64,000 nucleotides of DNA from AP-15 sp963698995 (GCA_963698995.1 CAVOTD010000053.1:19752-83751), one strand, 5' to 3'; counted from the stretch's first letter, positions 16,387 to 25,707 are shown. Made by a program: numbers and translations. The notes: generated from the sequence alone by a model not told the origin.

Positions 16387-16763
16387 TGTCGAAACGCGTC
16401 CTCCAGGGTGTCGTCGTCAGCGATGCCTGCGACAAGACGGTAATCGTGCGGGTCGAGCGCCGGGTGATGCACCCCGTCTACAAGAAGTTCGTCACCCACT
16501 CGAAGAAATACGCGGCGCACGACGAGAACAACAGCTACCGTGCCGGCGACGTCGTGCGGATCGAGGAAAGCCGACCGATCTCCAAACGCAAATGCTGGAT
16601 CGTGCTCGGCGGTCCCACGGATGCCGCACCGGGCCGCCGCTCGCCCCGGGCGGCTGCGGTGAATATTCCGGTCGAGGCCGATTCGCCGGCTCCCGAGCCG
16701 CAGGATCCTGGACCGCCCCACGGCGACCCCGAAACTGTCGAGCCGGCCGGAGGTGCGGCATGA
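16386..16763 (+). CDS. rpsQ: 30S ribosomal protein S17 with C-terminal extension
   Basis: 16S rRNA helix-11 binder with an OB fold. Residues 1-80 are a complete S17 (MSKRVLQGVVVSD... DVVRIEESRPISKRKCW). About 45 further residues rich in Pro, Ala and Glu make the protein 125 residues against the usual 80-90. The stop overlaps the rplN start (ATGA), so the tail is not obviously a frameshift product. Confidence 0.94.
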   Translation: MSKRVLQGVVVSDACDKTVIVRVERRVMHPVYKKFVTHSKKYAAHDENNSYRAGDVVRIEESRPISKRKCWIVLGGPTDAAPGRRSPRAAAVNIPVEADSPAPEPQDPGPPHGDPETVEPAGGAA

Positions 16764-17128
16764 TCCAGATGCAGACCAACCTCGACGTCGCCGACAATTC
16801 CGGCGCGCGCCGAGTGCAATGCATCAAGGTGCTGGGCGGTTCGAAGCGCAAGACCGCCACGGTCGGCGACGTGATTATCGTGTCGGTCAAAGAGGCGATC
16901 CCGCGCGGCCGGGTCAAGAAAGGCGATGTGCACCGCGCCGTCATCGTGCGCACGGCAAAAGAGATACGCCGGACCGACGGCAGCGCCATCCGCTTCGACC
17001 GCAACGCGGCGGTGCTGATCACCAACCAAGGCGAGCCGATTGGCACCCGCATCTTTGGCCCGGTGACCCGCGAGTTGCGGGCGCGCCGGTTCATGAAGAT
17101 CGTGTCGTTGGCCCCAGAGGTCCTATGA
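16760..17128 (+). CDS. rplN: 50S ribosomal protein L14
   Basis: Intersubunit-bridge protein, 122 residues, exactly the family length from ATG 16760, which overlaps the rpsQ stop. MIQMQTNLDVADNSGARRV and GTRIFGPVTRELR are canonical. A longer in-frame opening upstream only reads rpsQ out of frame and was ignored. Confidence 0.97.
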   Translation: MIQMQTNLDVADNSGARRVQCIKVLGGSKRKTATVGDVIIVSVKEAIPRGRVKKGDVHRAVIVRTAKEIRRTDGSAIRFDRNAAVLITNQGEPIGTRIFGPVTRELRARRFMKIVSLAPEVL

Positions 17129-17153
17129 GATCAGCCATCCGCCACGATCAATT

Positions 17154-17234
17154 CGTCATTCCCGCGAAAGCGGGAATCCAGCGGCGGCAACTCTGTGCCC
17201 GGTATCCCTGGACCCCCGCTTCCGCGGGGGCGAC
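17154..17234. repeat. Palindromic intergenic repeat, copy 3 (rplN-rplX gap)
   Basis: CGTCATTCCCGCGAAAGCGG on the left and CCCCCGCTTCCGCGGGGG on the right, with AATCCAG and CTGGA inside. It is the closest of the three to the widely seen alphaproteobacterial GTCATTCCCGCGAAAGCGGG element. It splits the spc operon between L14 and L24. Confidence 0.78.
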
Positions 17235-17252
17235 GGCGATTGGAGCGGGAAG

Positions 17253-17573
17253 ATGCCGAAGCTGAAGATCAAGAAGGGCGACAACGTCGTTGTCATCGCC
17301 GGTCGCGACAAAGGCAAAACCGGCGAGGTTTTGCGCGTGTTGCCGGCCGAGTCGCGCCTCATCGTTCAGGGTGTTCATGTGGCCAAGCGGCATACCCGGC
17401 CGCGCATGGGCGAGCCCGGCGGCATTGTCGAGAAGGAGCTGACGATTCACATCTCCAATGTCGCCCATCTCGATCCGCAGTCACGCAAACCGACGCGCAT
17501 CGGCTACAAGTTTCTCGCCGATGGGCGCAAGGTCCGTTTCGCCCGCCGCTCCGGCGAAGTCATAGATAGGTGA
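17253..17573 (+). CDS. rplX: 50S ribosomal protein L24
   Basis: Assembly initiator of the 50S subunit, 106 residues, KOW domain at the N-terminus (KIKKGDNVVVIAGRDKGKTG). Start ATG 17253 follows GGAGCGGGAAG. Four bases separate it from rplE. Confidence 0.96.
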   Translation: MPKLKIKKGDNVVVIAGRDKGKTGEVLRVLPAESRLIVQGVHVAKRHTRPRMGEPGGIVEKELTIHISNVAHLDPQSRKPTRIGYKFLADGRKVRFARRSGEVIDR

Positions 17574-17577
17574 GGCA

Positions 17578-18123
17578 ATGAGCAAAACTCGCCTGCGCGA
17601 ACTCTATGAAACGACGATCCGCCCTTCGCTAATGCAGGAGTTTGACTATAAGAATCCGATGCAGGTTCCGCGTCTTGAAAAGATCGTGGTCAATATCGGG
17701 GTCGGCGAGGCGGTGCAGGACAGCAAGAAAGTCGAGGCCGCAGCCAGCGACCTGACCGCAATCACCGGTCAGCATCCGGTCATCAACAAGGCCAAGCGGT
17801 CGATCGCCACCTTCAAGCTGCGTCAAGGCATGCCGATCGGCTGCAAAGTGACGCTGCGCCGCGAGCGCATGTACGAGTTTCTCGACCGTCTGATCACGGT
17901 GGCCCTGCCGCGGGTCCGCGATTTTCGCGGCGTATCCGGCCGGAGCTTCGACGGGCGCGGCAATTTCGCGCTCGGGCTCAAGGAGCAGCTCGTGTTCCCC
18001 GAGATCGACTACGACCGCGTCGATGCGACGCGCGGCATGGACGTTGTGGTCGTCACCACGGCAAAGACCGATGCGGAGGCCAAAGCGCTCCTCAAAGGTT
18101 TTGACATGCCGTTCGCCAATTGA
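17578..18123 (+). CDS. rplE: 50S ribosomal protein L5
   Basis: 5S rRNA-binding protein contacting P-site tRNA, 181 residues. Conserved NPMQVPRLEKIVVNIGVGEA and the CKVTLRR and GLKEQLVFPEI segments are all present. Normal length. Confidence 0.97.
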   Translation: MSKTRLRELYETTIRPSLMQEFDYKNPMQVPRLEKIVVNIGVGEAVQDSKKVEAAASDLTAITGQHPVINKAKRSIATFKLRQGMPIGCKVTLRRERMYEFLDRLITVALPRVRDFRGVSGRSFDGRGNFALGLKEQLVFPEIDYDRVDATRGMDVVVVTTAKTDAEAKALLKGFDMPFAN

Positions 18124-18159
18124 CGGTCGGGCTATTGCTTCGTTCGGGAGTTTAGGTAA

Positions 18160-18466
18160 GTGGCAAAAAAGAGCGCAACCGAGAAGAACGCCAGGCGGGC
18201 AAGGCTCGTCAAGAGCACTGCCGGGCGGCGGGCCAGGCTGAAGGCGATCGCGATCGATCGGACGGCGCCGCCCGAGGAACGGTTTTCGGCGCAGCTGAAG
18301 CTCGCCGAGTTGCCACGCAACGGTTCCGAGACCCGGGTCCGACACCGCTGCTCGCTGACCGGCCGGCCCGCGCGGCTATTACCGCAAATTCAGGCTGTCG
18401 CGGATCGCGCTGCGCGAGCTCGCCTCGGCCGGGCAAATCCCCGGCATGGTCAAGTCGAGCTGGTAG
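18160..18466 (+). CDS. rpsN: 30S ribosomal protein S14 (one frameshift)
   Basis: Zinc-independent long form of S14, 101 residues after correction. GTG 18160 gives MAKKSATEKNARR. The CCC at 18367-18369 carries an extra C: without it the frame reads SLTGRPRGYYRKFRLSRI and ends IPGMVKSSW at 18466, the standard C-terminus. Uncorrected, the frame would run on into rpsH, which is how the shift is recognised. Confidence 0.95.
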
Positions 18467-18480
18467 AAGGGGGCGCTGGC

Positions 18481-18879
18481 ATGACGATGAGCGATCCTCT
18501 CGGCGACATGCTGACGCGGATCCGCAACGGGCAGCGGGCGCGCCAAGCCGTCGTTGCGTCTCCCGCCTCGAAGATCCGCGCCAATGTGCTCGAAGTGCTG
18601 AGGCGCGAGGGGTATATCCGCGGCTTCACTCGAGAGCATGTTCGTCCGGGTGTCGCCGAGTTGCGCATCGAACTGAAATACGTCGACGGCGAACCGGTAA
18701 TTCGTGAGATTTCGCGGGTCTCTAAGCCGGGCCGGCGGATTTATTCGCGCATCGCCGACTTGCCGCGGATCTATAACGGTCTCGGCATATCCATCCTGTC
18801 GACCCCGCGAGGGGTCATGTCGGACAACGAGGCCCGCGCCGCCAAGGTTGGCGGCGAGGTCCTCTGCCGCGTGTTCTGA
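18481..18879 (+). CDS. rpsH: 30S ribosomal protein S8
   Basis: 16S rRNA platform protein and spc-operon repressor in E. coli; 132 residues from ATG 18481 (MTMSDPLGDMLTRIRNGQ). Conserved tail LSTPRGVMSDNEAR followed by GGEVLCRVF. It happens to share a frame with the shifted end of rpsN. Confidence 0.96.
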   Translation: MTMSDPLGDMLTRIRNGQRARQAVVASPASKIRANVLEVLRREGYIRGFTREHVRPGVAELRIELKYVDGEPVIREISRVSKPGRRIYSRIADLPRIYNGLGISILSTPRGVMSDNEARAAKVGGEVLCRVF

Positions 18880-18888
18880 GGGTTTGCG

Positions 18889-19422
18889 ATGTCGCGTGTT
18901 GGCAAGCATCCGGTAACCGTACCGAGCGGGGTCGAGGTCGAGTTGTCCGGTCGGACGTTGAGCGCCAAGGGCGCTCTCGGCACCTTGCGCCTCGTCGTCA
19001 GCAACGAGGTTACCGCTTCGATCGCCGACGGCGCGGTCACGATCGCGCCGAACCACCCGACGAAGCACTCGCGGGCGATGTGGGGAACCACGCGCGCGCT
19101 GGTCAACAACATGGTCACTGGCGTATCGAAGGGCTTCTCGGTGGTCCTCGAAATCAGCGGCGTCGGCTACCGCGCCGCAGTTCAAGGCGGAACGCTCAAT
19201 CTGCAGCTCGGCTACAGTCACGACATCGCCTATCCGATCCCCGCCGATGTCAAGATTGCCTGCGAACGGCCGACCGTCATTACGGTGAGCGGCGCCGACC
19301 GCCAGCGCGTCGGCCAGGTCGCCGCTGAGATCCGCGCCTATCGCCCGCCCGAACCCTACAAGGGCAAGGGGATCAAGTACTCGACCGAGACGGTTCGCCG
19401 GAAGGAAGGCAAGAAGAAGTAA
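18889..19422 (+). CDS. rplF: 50S ribosomal protein L6
   Basis: Binds 23S rRNA near the factor-binding centre; 177 residues with two L6 repeats. MSRVGKHPVTVPSGVEV opens the protein; GVGYRAAVQG and RPPEPYKGKGIKY are diagnostic. Confidence 0.97.
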   Translation: MSRVGKHPVTVPSGVEVELSGRTLSAKGALGTLRLVVSNEVTASIADGAVTIAPNHPTKHSRAMWGTTRALVNNMVTGVSKGFSVVLEISGVGYRAAVQGGTLNLQLGYSHDIAYPIPADVKIACERPTVITVSGADRQRVGQVAAEIRAYRPPEPYKGKGIKYSTETVRRKEGKKK

Positions 19423-19426
19423 TCCG

Positions 19427-19793
19427 ATGGCAGAGAAAGCTAAGGTCCTCTTTCTGCGCCGGCGGCAACGGGTGCGAAGGAATTTGCGCCGCGCCGCGAA
19501 CAACCGGCCGCGCCTCTCGGTTTTTCGCTCGTCGAAGCACATCTATGCACAAATCATCGACGACGCGACCGGGCGCACTTTGGCGGCGGCCTCGAGCCTC
19601 GACGGCAGGACTTAAGACGAGCCTCAAGACCGGGGCCGACACCGCCGCCGCCGGTGCCGTCGGCAAGCTGGTGGCGGAACGGGCGAAAGCGGCGGGGGTC
19701 GAGCGGGTGGTGTTCGACCGCGGCGCTTATCTTTTTCACGGCCGGGTGAAAGCCCTGGCCGACGCCGCCCGCGAGGGCGGTCTCGATTTCTGA
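19427..19793 (+). CDS. rplR: 50S ribosomal protein L18 (one frameshift)
   Basis: 5S rRNA-binding protein, 121 residues when corrected. The frame hits a stop at 19613-19615 because of one extra base at about 19608-19610 (AGGACTTAAG); removing it joins ASSLDGR to LKTSLKTGADTAAAGAVGK. The C-terminal FDRGAYLFHGRVKALADAAREGGLDF is canonical L18. Confidence 0.95.
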
Positions 19794-19803
19794 GAGGGCT
19801 AGG

Positions 19804-20391
19804 ATGGCACGTACCCAGGCGCGCACCCAGGGCGACCGGCGCGGCAGAGGCGACGACCGGCAGTCGCGCGAGCGCGAGGACAGCGAGTTCACCGAAAAGC
19901 TCGTCAACATCAATCGCGTCGCCAAAGTCGTGAAGGGCGGCCGGCGGTTTGGCTTTGCCGCGCTGGTCGTGGTTGGCGACCGAAAGGGGCGGGTCGGTTA
20001 CGGCTCAGGCAAGGCGCGCGAAGTGCCGGAAGCCATCCGCAAAGCGACGGAGCAGGCGCGGCGCAGCATGATCCGCGTTCCGCTGCGCGAAGGGCGCACG
20101 CTGCATCACGACATTATCAGCACTTACGGCGCCGGCCACGTCGTCGTGCGCGCCGCCAAGCCGGGGACCGGGATCATCGCCGGCGGCCCGATGCGCGCGA
20201 TCTTCGAGGCGCTCGGCGTGCATGACGTGGTGGCCAAATCGATCGGCAGTCCGAACCCGCACAACATGATCAAAGCGACCTTTGTCGCACTGGGCCAGGT
20301 CACCAGCCCGCGCGCGGTAGCGGCGCGGCGCGGCAAGAAGGTCGGCGAGATCCTCGGCCGGCGTGACGGCGAGGCCCGGGAGAACGCGTGA
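19804..20391 (+). CDS. rpsE: 30S ribosomal protein S5
   Basis: Ribosomal fidelity protein, 195 residues, with double-stranded-RNA-binding N-domain. KVVKGGRRFGFAALVVVGD and GSGKAREVPEAIRKA are typical. A charged N-terminal tail of about 25 residues precedes the core, as in many Alphaproteobacteria. Confidence 0.97.
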   Translation: MARTQARTQGDRRGRGDDRQSREREDSEFTEKLVNINRVAKVVKGGRRFGFAALVVVGDRKGRVGYGSGKAREVPEAIRKATEQARRSMIRVPLREGRTLHHDIISTYGAGHVVVRAAKPGTGIIAGGPMRAIFEALGVHDVVAKSIGSPNPHNMIKATFVALGQVTSPRAVAARRGKKVGEILGRRDGEARENA

Positions 20392-20582
20392 TGGAGGGCA
20401 AGAAGTCGGTCACCGTCGTCCAGACCGGTAGCCCGATCGGCCGCGCACCGGACCAGCAGGCGACCCTCAAGGGGCTCGGTTTGAACAAGCGGCACCGCCG
20501 CCGCATTCTCGAAGACACACCCGCGGTTCGGGGTATGATCAATAAGGTGAAGCATCTCGTCCAGGTCGTCGACGACGAGTAA
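20391..20582 (+). CDS. rpmD: 50S ribosomal protein L30
   Basis: Small 50S protein, 63 residues. ATG 20391 shares one base with the rpsE stop (TGATG). IGRAPDQQATLKGLGLNKRHRR is the L30 core; the C-terminus IRGMINKVKHLV-like segment is present as VRGMINKVKHLVQVV. Confidence 0.95.
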   Translation: MEGKKSVTVVQTGSPIGRAPDQQATLKGLGLNKRHRRRILEDTPAVRGMINKVKHLVQVVDDE

Positions 20583-20629
20583 TACGCTTCGGGACATCAT
20601 CGGCGCCGGTCCCGATGGAGGGACACCAG

Positions 20630-21133
20630 ATGAAGCTCAACGAAATCAGGGATAATCCGGGGGCCCATTACCGGGCCAAACGGGTCGGGCGTGGTATCGG
20701 TTCGGGCAAGGGCAAGACGTCGGGGCGCGGCGGCAAAGGCCAGACCGCGCGGACTGGCGTAGCGCTCAATGGCTTCGAGGGAGGCCAGACCCCGCTGCAT
20801 CGCCGGCTGCCGAAGCGCGGCTTCAACAACAAGATCTTTCGCAAGGACTTCAAGGTGGTGAATCTCGGTCGTCTCCAGGCCGCGCTCGATAATGGCAAGC
20901 TGAACGCCGCTGGAACCCTCGACGGCGCGGCGTTGGTTTCGTCGGGCGTGCTCCGGCGCCTTGGCGACGGCGTCCGCCTGCTGGCCAAGGGGGAGCTGCG
21001 CACCGCGATCACGATTAAAGTCGCGGGTGCCTCTCAGGCGGCGATCGCGGCGGTCGAAAAGGCCGGGGGCAAGGTCATCCTGCCGGCCGGCAATGCAAAG
21101 GAAACGCCGGCCGAGGAGACTGCTTCGGTCTGA
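20630..21133 (+). CDS. rplO: 50S ribosomal protein L15
   Basis: Late-assembly 50S protein, 167 residues. ATG 20630 gives MKLNEIRDNPGA with GGAGGGA about 8 bases upstream; an in-frame ATG at 20615 lies on the ribosome-binding site and is less likely. The Gly/Lys-rich GRGIGSGKGKTSGRGGKG arm is diagnostic. Confidence 0.96.
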   Translation: MKLNEIRDNPGAHYRAKRVGRGIGSGKGKTSGRGGKGQTARTGVALNGFEGGQTPLHRRLPKRGFNNKIFRKDFKVVNLGRLQAALDNGKLNAAGTLDGAALVSSGVLRRLGDGVRLLAKGELRTAITIKVAGASQAAIAAVEKAGGKVILPAGNAKETPAEETASV

Positions 21134-21177
21134 AGAGGGCGGCGCCGGCGGTCCCGGCACTTGGTGAGGAATGGTAA

Positions 21178-22524
21178 ATGGCGTCAGCCGCCGAACAACT
21201 CGCTGCCAGCATAAATCTCTCGGCCTTTTCCAAGGCGACCGAGCTCAAGAGCCGCATCTGGTTCACCCTCGGAGCGTTGGTGATCTACCGGCTCGGCACC
21301 TATATCCCGATCCCCGGTATCGATCCGGCGATACTCCAGGACGTTTTCTCGCGCAACGCCGGCGGCATCTTGGGCATGTTCGACATGTTCTCGGGCGGCG
21401 CGCTCGGGCGCATGACGATCTTCGCGCTGAACATCATGCCGTACATCTCGGCATCGATCATCATTCAGCTGCTGACCGCGGTTTCCCCCACCCTCGAAGC
21501 GCTGAAAAAGGAGGGCGAGAGCGGGCGCAAAAAGCTCAACCAGTATACCCGTCTCGGCACCGTCTTGCTGGCGGCAGTCCAGTCCTATGGGATCGCCGTC
21601 GGGCTCGAGGGGATGCACGCCGGGGCGCAAACCGCGGTCATCGATCCCGGGCTGTTCTTCCGGTTGGTCACGGTCGTGACGTTGGTCTGCGGGACGGTCT
21701 TTCTGATGTGGCTCGGCGAGCAGATCACCGCGCGCGGCGTCGGGAACGGCATCTCGCTGATCATCATGGCCGGTATCGTCGCCAATCTGCCGCACGCCCT
21801 GGCGTCCACTCTGGAGCTCGGCCGTACCGGTGCGATTTCGACCGTCTTCATCATCATTTTCCTGGTGATGTCGGTCGCGGTGGTCGCCTTCATCGTCTTC
21901 ATGGAGCGCGCGCAACGCCGCATTCTCGTCCAGTATCCAAAGCGCCAGGTCGGCAGCAAGATGTTTGGCGGCGACGCCTCTCACCTGCCGCTGAAGATCA
22001 ACACCTCGGGGGTAATCCCGCCGATCTTCGCCTCATCGCTGCTGTTGCTGCCGGCGACGGTGGCGAATTTCCAATCCAACGGACAGAGCTTTGGCTGGAT
22101 CGGCGAGATCACGGCCTATCTCGCGCATGGCCGACCGCTTTACATGGCGCTCTATGTCGGCCTGATCTGCTTCTTCTGCTTCTTCTACACGGCGATCGTG
22201 TTCAATCCGACCGAGACGGCGGACAATCTGCGGAAATATGGCGGGTTCATCCCCGGGATCAGACCCGGCAAGAACACCGCCGACTATCTCGATTATATCC
22301 TGACCCGCCTGACCGTCGTCGGCGCCGCCTATCTGTCGGCGGTCTGCATCCTTCCCGAGATCCTGATCTCGGAATATTCGGTGCCATTCTACTTCGGCGG
22401 GACCAGCCTCTTGATCGTCGTCAGCGTCACGATGGATACGGTTGCCCAGATCCACTCGCATCTGCTGGCCCATCAGTACGAGGGTCTGATCAAGAAGGCG
22501 AAACTAAGGGGGCGCCGCGGATGA
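21178..22524 (+). CDS. secY: Sec translocon subunit SecY
   Basis: Channel-forming inner-membrane protein of the SecYEG translocase, 448 residues with ten predicted transmembrane segments. Signatures: LGIYIPIPGID-like (LGTYIPIPGIDPA), GRMTIFALNIMPYISASII, and the cytoplasmic loop RRILVQYPKRQVG. It overlaps adk by four bases (ATGA). Confidence 0.97.
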   Translation: MASAAEQLAASINLSAFSKATELKSRIWFTLGALVIYRLGTYIPIPGIDPAILQDVFSRNAGGILGMFDMFSGGALGRMTIFALNIMPYISASIIIQLLTAVSPTLEALKKEGESGRKKLNQYTRLGTVLLAAVQSYGIAVGLEGMHAGAQTAVIDPGLFFRLVTVVTLVCGTVFLMWLGEQITARGVGNGISLIIMAGIVANLPHALASTLELGRTGAISTVFIIIFLVMSVAVVAFIVFMERAQRRILVQYPKRQVGSKMFGGDASHLPLKINTSGVIPPIFASSLLLLPATVANFQSNGQSFGWIGEITAYLAHGRPLYMALYVGLICFFCFFYTAIVFNPTETADNLRKYGGFIPGIRPGKNTADYLDYILTRLTVVGAAYLSAVCILPEILISEYSVPFYFGGTSLLIVVSVTMDTVAQIHSHLLAHQYEGLIKKAKLRGRRG

Positions 22525-23165
22525 ACATCATCCTGCTCGGGCCGCCGGGCTCGGGGAAGGGGACTCAGGCAAAGCGGATCGAGCAGACCTACGGGATTGT
22601 CCAGCTTTCGACCGGCGACATGCTGCGCGCGACGACCGGTTGCGACACCGAGTTCGGACGGCGCGTCAAGGCCATCATGGATTCCGGACAGCTCGTGCCG
22701 GACGACATCATGATCGAGATGATCGACCACCGCATCGTCCAGCCGGACTGCGAGAGAGGTTTTATTCTCGACGGCTTTCCGCGCAACGTGCCGCAGGCGA
22801 GGGCGCTCGACGCGATGCTCGCCGAGCATGATCTCAAGCTCGACCATGTAATCCTGCTCGAGGTCGACGAAGCCGCCCTGGTCGACCGCCTGTCCGGGCG
22901 ATTTACCTGCACCCAATGCGGCGCCAGCTTTCACGACCGCTACAATCGCCCGCGTCGCGACGGCGTCTGCGACGTCTGCGGCGGCGGCGAATTTGTTCGG
23001 CGTGCCGATGACAGGCCGGAGGCGGTCAAGGCGCGCTTTGAAGTCTATCGGGCGCAGACAGCGCCGATCCTACCCTACTACCGTGACCGCGGCATTTTGC
23101 GCCGTGTCGATGGGATGGCCGATATTGAGGCGGTGGCCGCGGAGATCGATCATATTCTCGGCTGA
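22521..23165 (+). CDS. adk: Adenylate kinase, zinc-lid type
   Basis: Interconverts ATP+AMP and 2 ADP; 214 residues. P-loop GPPGSGKGTQA at 8-18. The LID domain carries four cysteines, C130, C133, C150 and C153, a full zinc-binding set seen in Gram-positive and many alphaproteobacterial enzymes but not in E. coli. The secY-adk-rpsM order is standard in the class. Confidence 0.97.
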   Translation: MNIILLGPPGSGKGTQAKRIEQTYGIVQLSTGDMLRATTGCDTEFGRRVKAIMDSGQLVPDDIMIEMIDHRIVQPDCERGFILDGFPRNVPQARALDAMLAEHDLKLDHVILLEVDEAALVDRLSGRFTCTQCGASFHDRYNRPRRDGVCDVCGGGEFVRRADDRPEAVKARFEVYRAQTAPILPYYRDRGILRRVDGMADIEAVAAEIDHILG

Positions 23166-23221
23166 TACGGGATCGAGCCGTGGGAAATACCTCCCCTAGC
23201 GTCGTGCGGCCGCAAGTAGGG

Positions 23222-23249
23222 TTGACGGAAGTATGTTAATCCTTATAAT
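23222..23249 (+). promoter_or_regulatory. Promoter of rpsM-rpsK-rpoA-rplQ
   Basis: TTGACG (23222-23227), 16-base spacer, TATAAT (23244-23249), the best sigma-70-type promoter in the first 25 kb. A short hairpin CGCCC/GGGCG follows the start point. It would let the alpha operon be expressed independently of the spc operon. Confidence 0.75.
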
Positions 23250-23310
23250 ACCCGCCCTTGCAAACGGGCGAACTAAACCTCATTTTCGATACTTTTAAGG
23301 AGAAGCGCAG

Positions 23311-23679
<369 letters not shown>

Positions 23680-23715
23680 AGTCGTCAGCGCGGACCAGAC
23701 AGCGGAAAGGATCAC

Positions 23716-24111
23716 ATGGCGAGAACGGCGGCGGCGCCGCGACTGCGGCGGCGCGAACGCAAGAACATCACATCGGGCACGGCCCATGTGAACGCCACGT
23801 TCAACAACACGATGATCACGATCACCGATGCCCAGGGCAATACGATCGCGTGGTCATCGTCCGGCAGTCAGGGCTTTAAGGGATCGCGCAAGTCGACGCC
23901 TTACGCGGCGCAAGTCGCCGCCGAAGATGCCGGACGCAAAGCCATGGAACATGGCATGCGGACCCTGGACATCGAGGTCAAAGGGCCGGGTTCGGGGCGG
24001 GAATCGGCCTTGCGGGCACTACAGGCCGTCGGGTTCGCAGTCACGTCGATCCGCGATGTGACACCGATCCCCCATAATGGCTGCCGCCCGCCCAAGCGGC
24101 GCCGCGTCTGA
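23716..24111 (+). CDS. rpsK: 30S ribosomal protein S11
   Basis: Platform protein near the mRNA exit, 131 residues. GTAHVNATFNNTMITITD and HNGCRPPKRRRV are canonical. As in most Alphaproteobacteria rpsD does not follow; rpoA does. Confidence 0.97.
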   Translation: MARTAAAPRLRRRERKNITSGTAHVNATFNNTMITITDAQGNTIAWSSSGSQGFKGSRKSTPYAAQVAAEDAGRKAMEHGMRTLDIEVKGPGSGRESALRALQAVGFAVTSIRDVTPIPHNGCRPPKRRRV

Positions 24112-24152
24112 CGCGTAAAGCCGCCCCCGCAAGGCGGGTTTCGATCGGGAAT

Positions 24153-24177
24153 GCGCCGGCCAGTTCGAGGCCGGCGC
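24153..24177 (+). promoter_or_regulatory. Perfect stem-loop in the rpoA leader
   Basis: GCGCCGGCC (24153-24161) and GGCCGGCGC (24169-24177) form a 9-bp perfect stem with a 7-base loop AGTTCGA. No U-tract follows, so it is unlikely to be a terminator; it may shape rpoA translation or be a processing site in the rpsK-rpoA gap. Confidence 0.45.
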
Positions 24178-24222
24178 CTATAGCGGATGACATCCGCCTC
24201 AAAAACGACCGAGGTGCGACAC

Positions 24223-25239
24223 TTGCTTCAGAGAAATTGGCAAACACTGATCAAACCGAAACAGCTTTCGGTAGAGCCGGGCGACGATCCCAAGCGCGTC
24301 GCCACCGTCGTTGCCGAGCCGCTCGAGCGCGGTTTCGGCTTGACCTTGGGCAATGCGCTGCGTCGCGTGCTGCTCTCTTCGTTGCAGGGCGCGGCGGTCA
24401 CCTCGATGCAGATCGAAGGCGTCCTGCACGAATTTTCGTCGATTCCGGGCGTGCTCGAGGACATCACCGACATCGTCCTGAACGTCAAAAGCATCGATCT
24501 GAGGATGTATGGCGATGGTCCGAAGCGCATGCGGTTGCGCGCCAACGGCCCCGGCGAGGTGCGCGCCGGCGCGATCGAAACCGGCCATGATATCGACATC
24601 ATGAACCCCGATTTGGTGATCTGCACGCTCGACGGCGGCACCAAGATCGCGATGGAACTGACTGTCGAGAACGGCAAGGGCTATGTTCCGGCGACGCAAA
24701 ACCGCCCGGAGGATGCGCCGATCGGTCTCATTCCGGTCGATGCGCTGTTCAGTCCGGTACGCAAGGTTTCCTATAGAGTCGAAAACACCCGGGTCGGACA
24801 GGTCACCGACTATGACCGGCTGGCTCTTCGGGTCGAAACCAACGGCGCCGTGACCCCCGAGGATTCGGTGGCGCTGGCGGCGCGCATCCTGCAGGACCAG
24901 TTGCAGCTGTTCATCAATTTCGAAGAGCCCCGCCATCCGTCCGAAGAGGTTCGCCCGAGCGAGCTGCCGTTCAACAAGAATTTGCTGCGCAAGGTCGACG
25001 AGCTCGAACTGTCGGTACGCTCGGCCAACTGCCTGAAGAACGACAACATCGTCTATATCGGCGATCTGGTTCAGAAATCCGAGGCGGAAATGCTGCGGAC
25101 GCCGAATTTCGGCCGCAAATCGCTGAACGAGATCAAAGAGGTGCTGGCTCAAATGGGGCTCCATCTCGGCATGGAGATCCCGAACTGGCCGCCCGAAAAC
25201 ATCGAGGAACTCGCCAAGCGCCTCGACGAGCCCTATTGA
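24223..25239 (+). CDS. rpoA: RNA polymerase alpha subunit
   Basis: Alpha subunit, 338 residues. I take TTG 24223 as the start: it gives (M)LQRNWQTLIKPKQL, matching the alphaproteobacterial MIQKNWQELIKP start, has GAGGTG upstream and gives the family length; ATG 24187 would add 12 non-conserved residues. The N-terminal dimerisation domain (GNALRRVLLSSLQGAAVTS) and the C-terminal domain (ELSVRSANCLKNDNI, GRKSLNEIKEVL) are complete. Confidence 0.95.
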   Translation: MLQRNWQTLIKPKQLSVEPGDDPKRVATVVAEPLERGFGLTLGNALRRVLLSSLQGAAVTSMQIEGVLHEFSSIPGVLEDITDIVLNVKSIDLRMYGDGPKRMRLRANGPGEVRAGAIETGHDIDIMNPDLVICTLDGGTKIAMELTVENGKGYVPATQNRPEDAPIGLIPVDALFSPVRKVSYRVENTRVGQVTDYDRLALRVETNGAVTPEDSVALAARILQDQLQLFINFEEPRHPSEEVRPSELPFNKNLLRKVDELELSVRSANCLKNDNIVYIGDLVQKSEAEMLRTPNFGRKSLNEIKEVLAQMGLHLGMEIPNWPPENIEELAKRLDEPY

Positions 25240-25246
25240 GGATCCA

Positions 25247-25672
25247 ATGCGCCATCGCCTGCGCGGCCGCAGCTTCAGCCGCAAATCCGCCCACCGCAAG
25301 GCAATGTTCGAGAACCTCGCCGCGGCGCTGATCAAGCACGAGCAGATCAAGACGACCCTTCCCAAGGCCAAGGATCTGCGCCCCTTCGTCGAGCGGCTGA
25401 TCACGCTCGGCAAGCATGGCGGTCTCGCCAACCGCCGCCGCGCAATCGCGGCGCTGCAGGATACCGGTTTGGCGGAAAAGCTGATGACGGTCCTGGCCCA
25501 GCGCTATACTGCCAGGGCCGGCGGTTATACCCGCATCATCAAGGCCGGGTATCGTTACGGCGACAATGCGGCGATGGCGCTGATCGAGCTGGTCGATCGT
25601 GACCCCGAGGCCAAAGGCAAGGATTCCGGCCCGAGCGCGACCGAAGGCGAAGACGAGGTCGAAGCCGCCTAG
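25247..25672 (+). CDS. rplQ: 50S ribosomal protein L17
   Basis: Late ribosomal protein, 141 residues, with the LGRTSSHRKAM-like motif as FSRKSAHRKAMFENLAAAL. A charged acidic tail of about 20 residues closes the protein. Last gene of the translation block. Confidence 0.96.
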   Translation: MRHRLRGRSFSRKSAHRKAMFENLAAALIKHEQIKTTLPKAKDLRPFVERLITLGKHGGLANRRRAIAALQDTGLAEKLMTVLAQRYTARAGGYTRIIKAGYRYGDNAAMALIELVDRDPEAKGKDSGPSATEGEDEVEAA

Positions 25673-25686
25673 CTCACTCTGACCGG

Positions 25687-25707
25687 CCCCAGCTTTACGG
25701 GCTGGGG
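25687..25707 (+). terminator. Hairpin after rplQ
   Basis: CCCCAGC and GCTGGGG form a 7-bp stem around TTTACGG, 15 bases after the rplQ stop. There is no T-run, so intrinsic termination would be weak, but position and symmetry fit the end of the operon. Confidence 0.5.

Noticed and set aside
18160..18879. Apparent rpsN-rpsH fusion protein
   Set aside because: Caused by one extra C in rpsN; the correct S14 ends at 18466 and rpsH has its own start.
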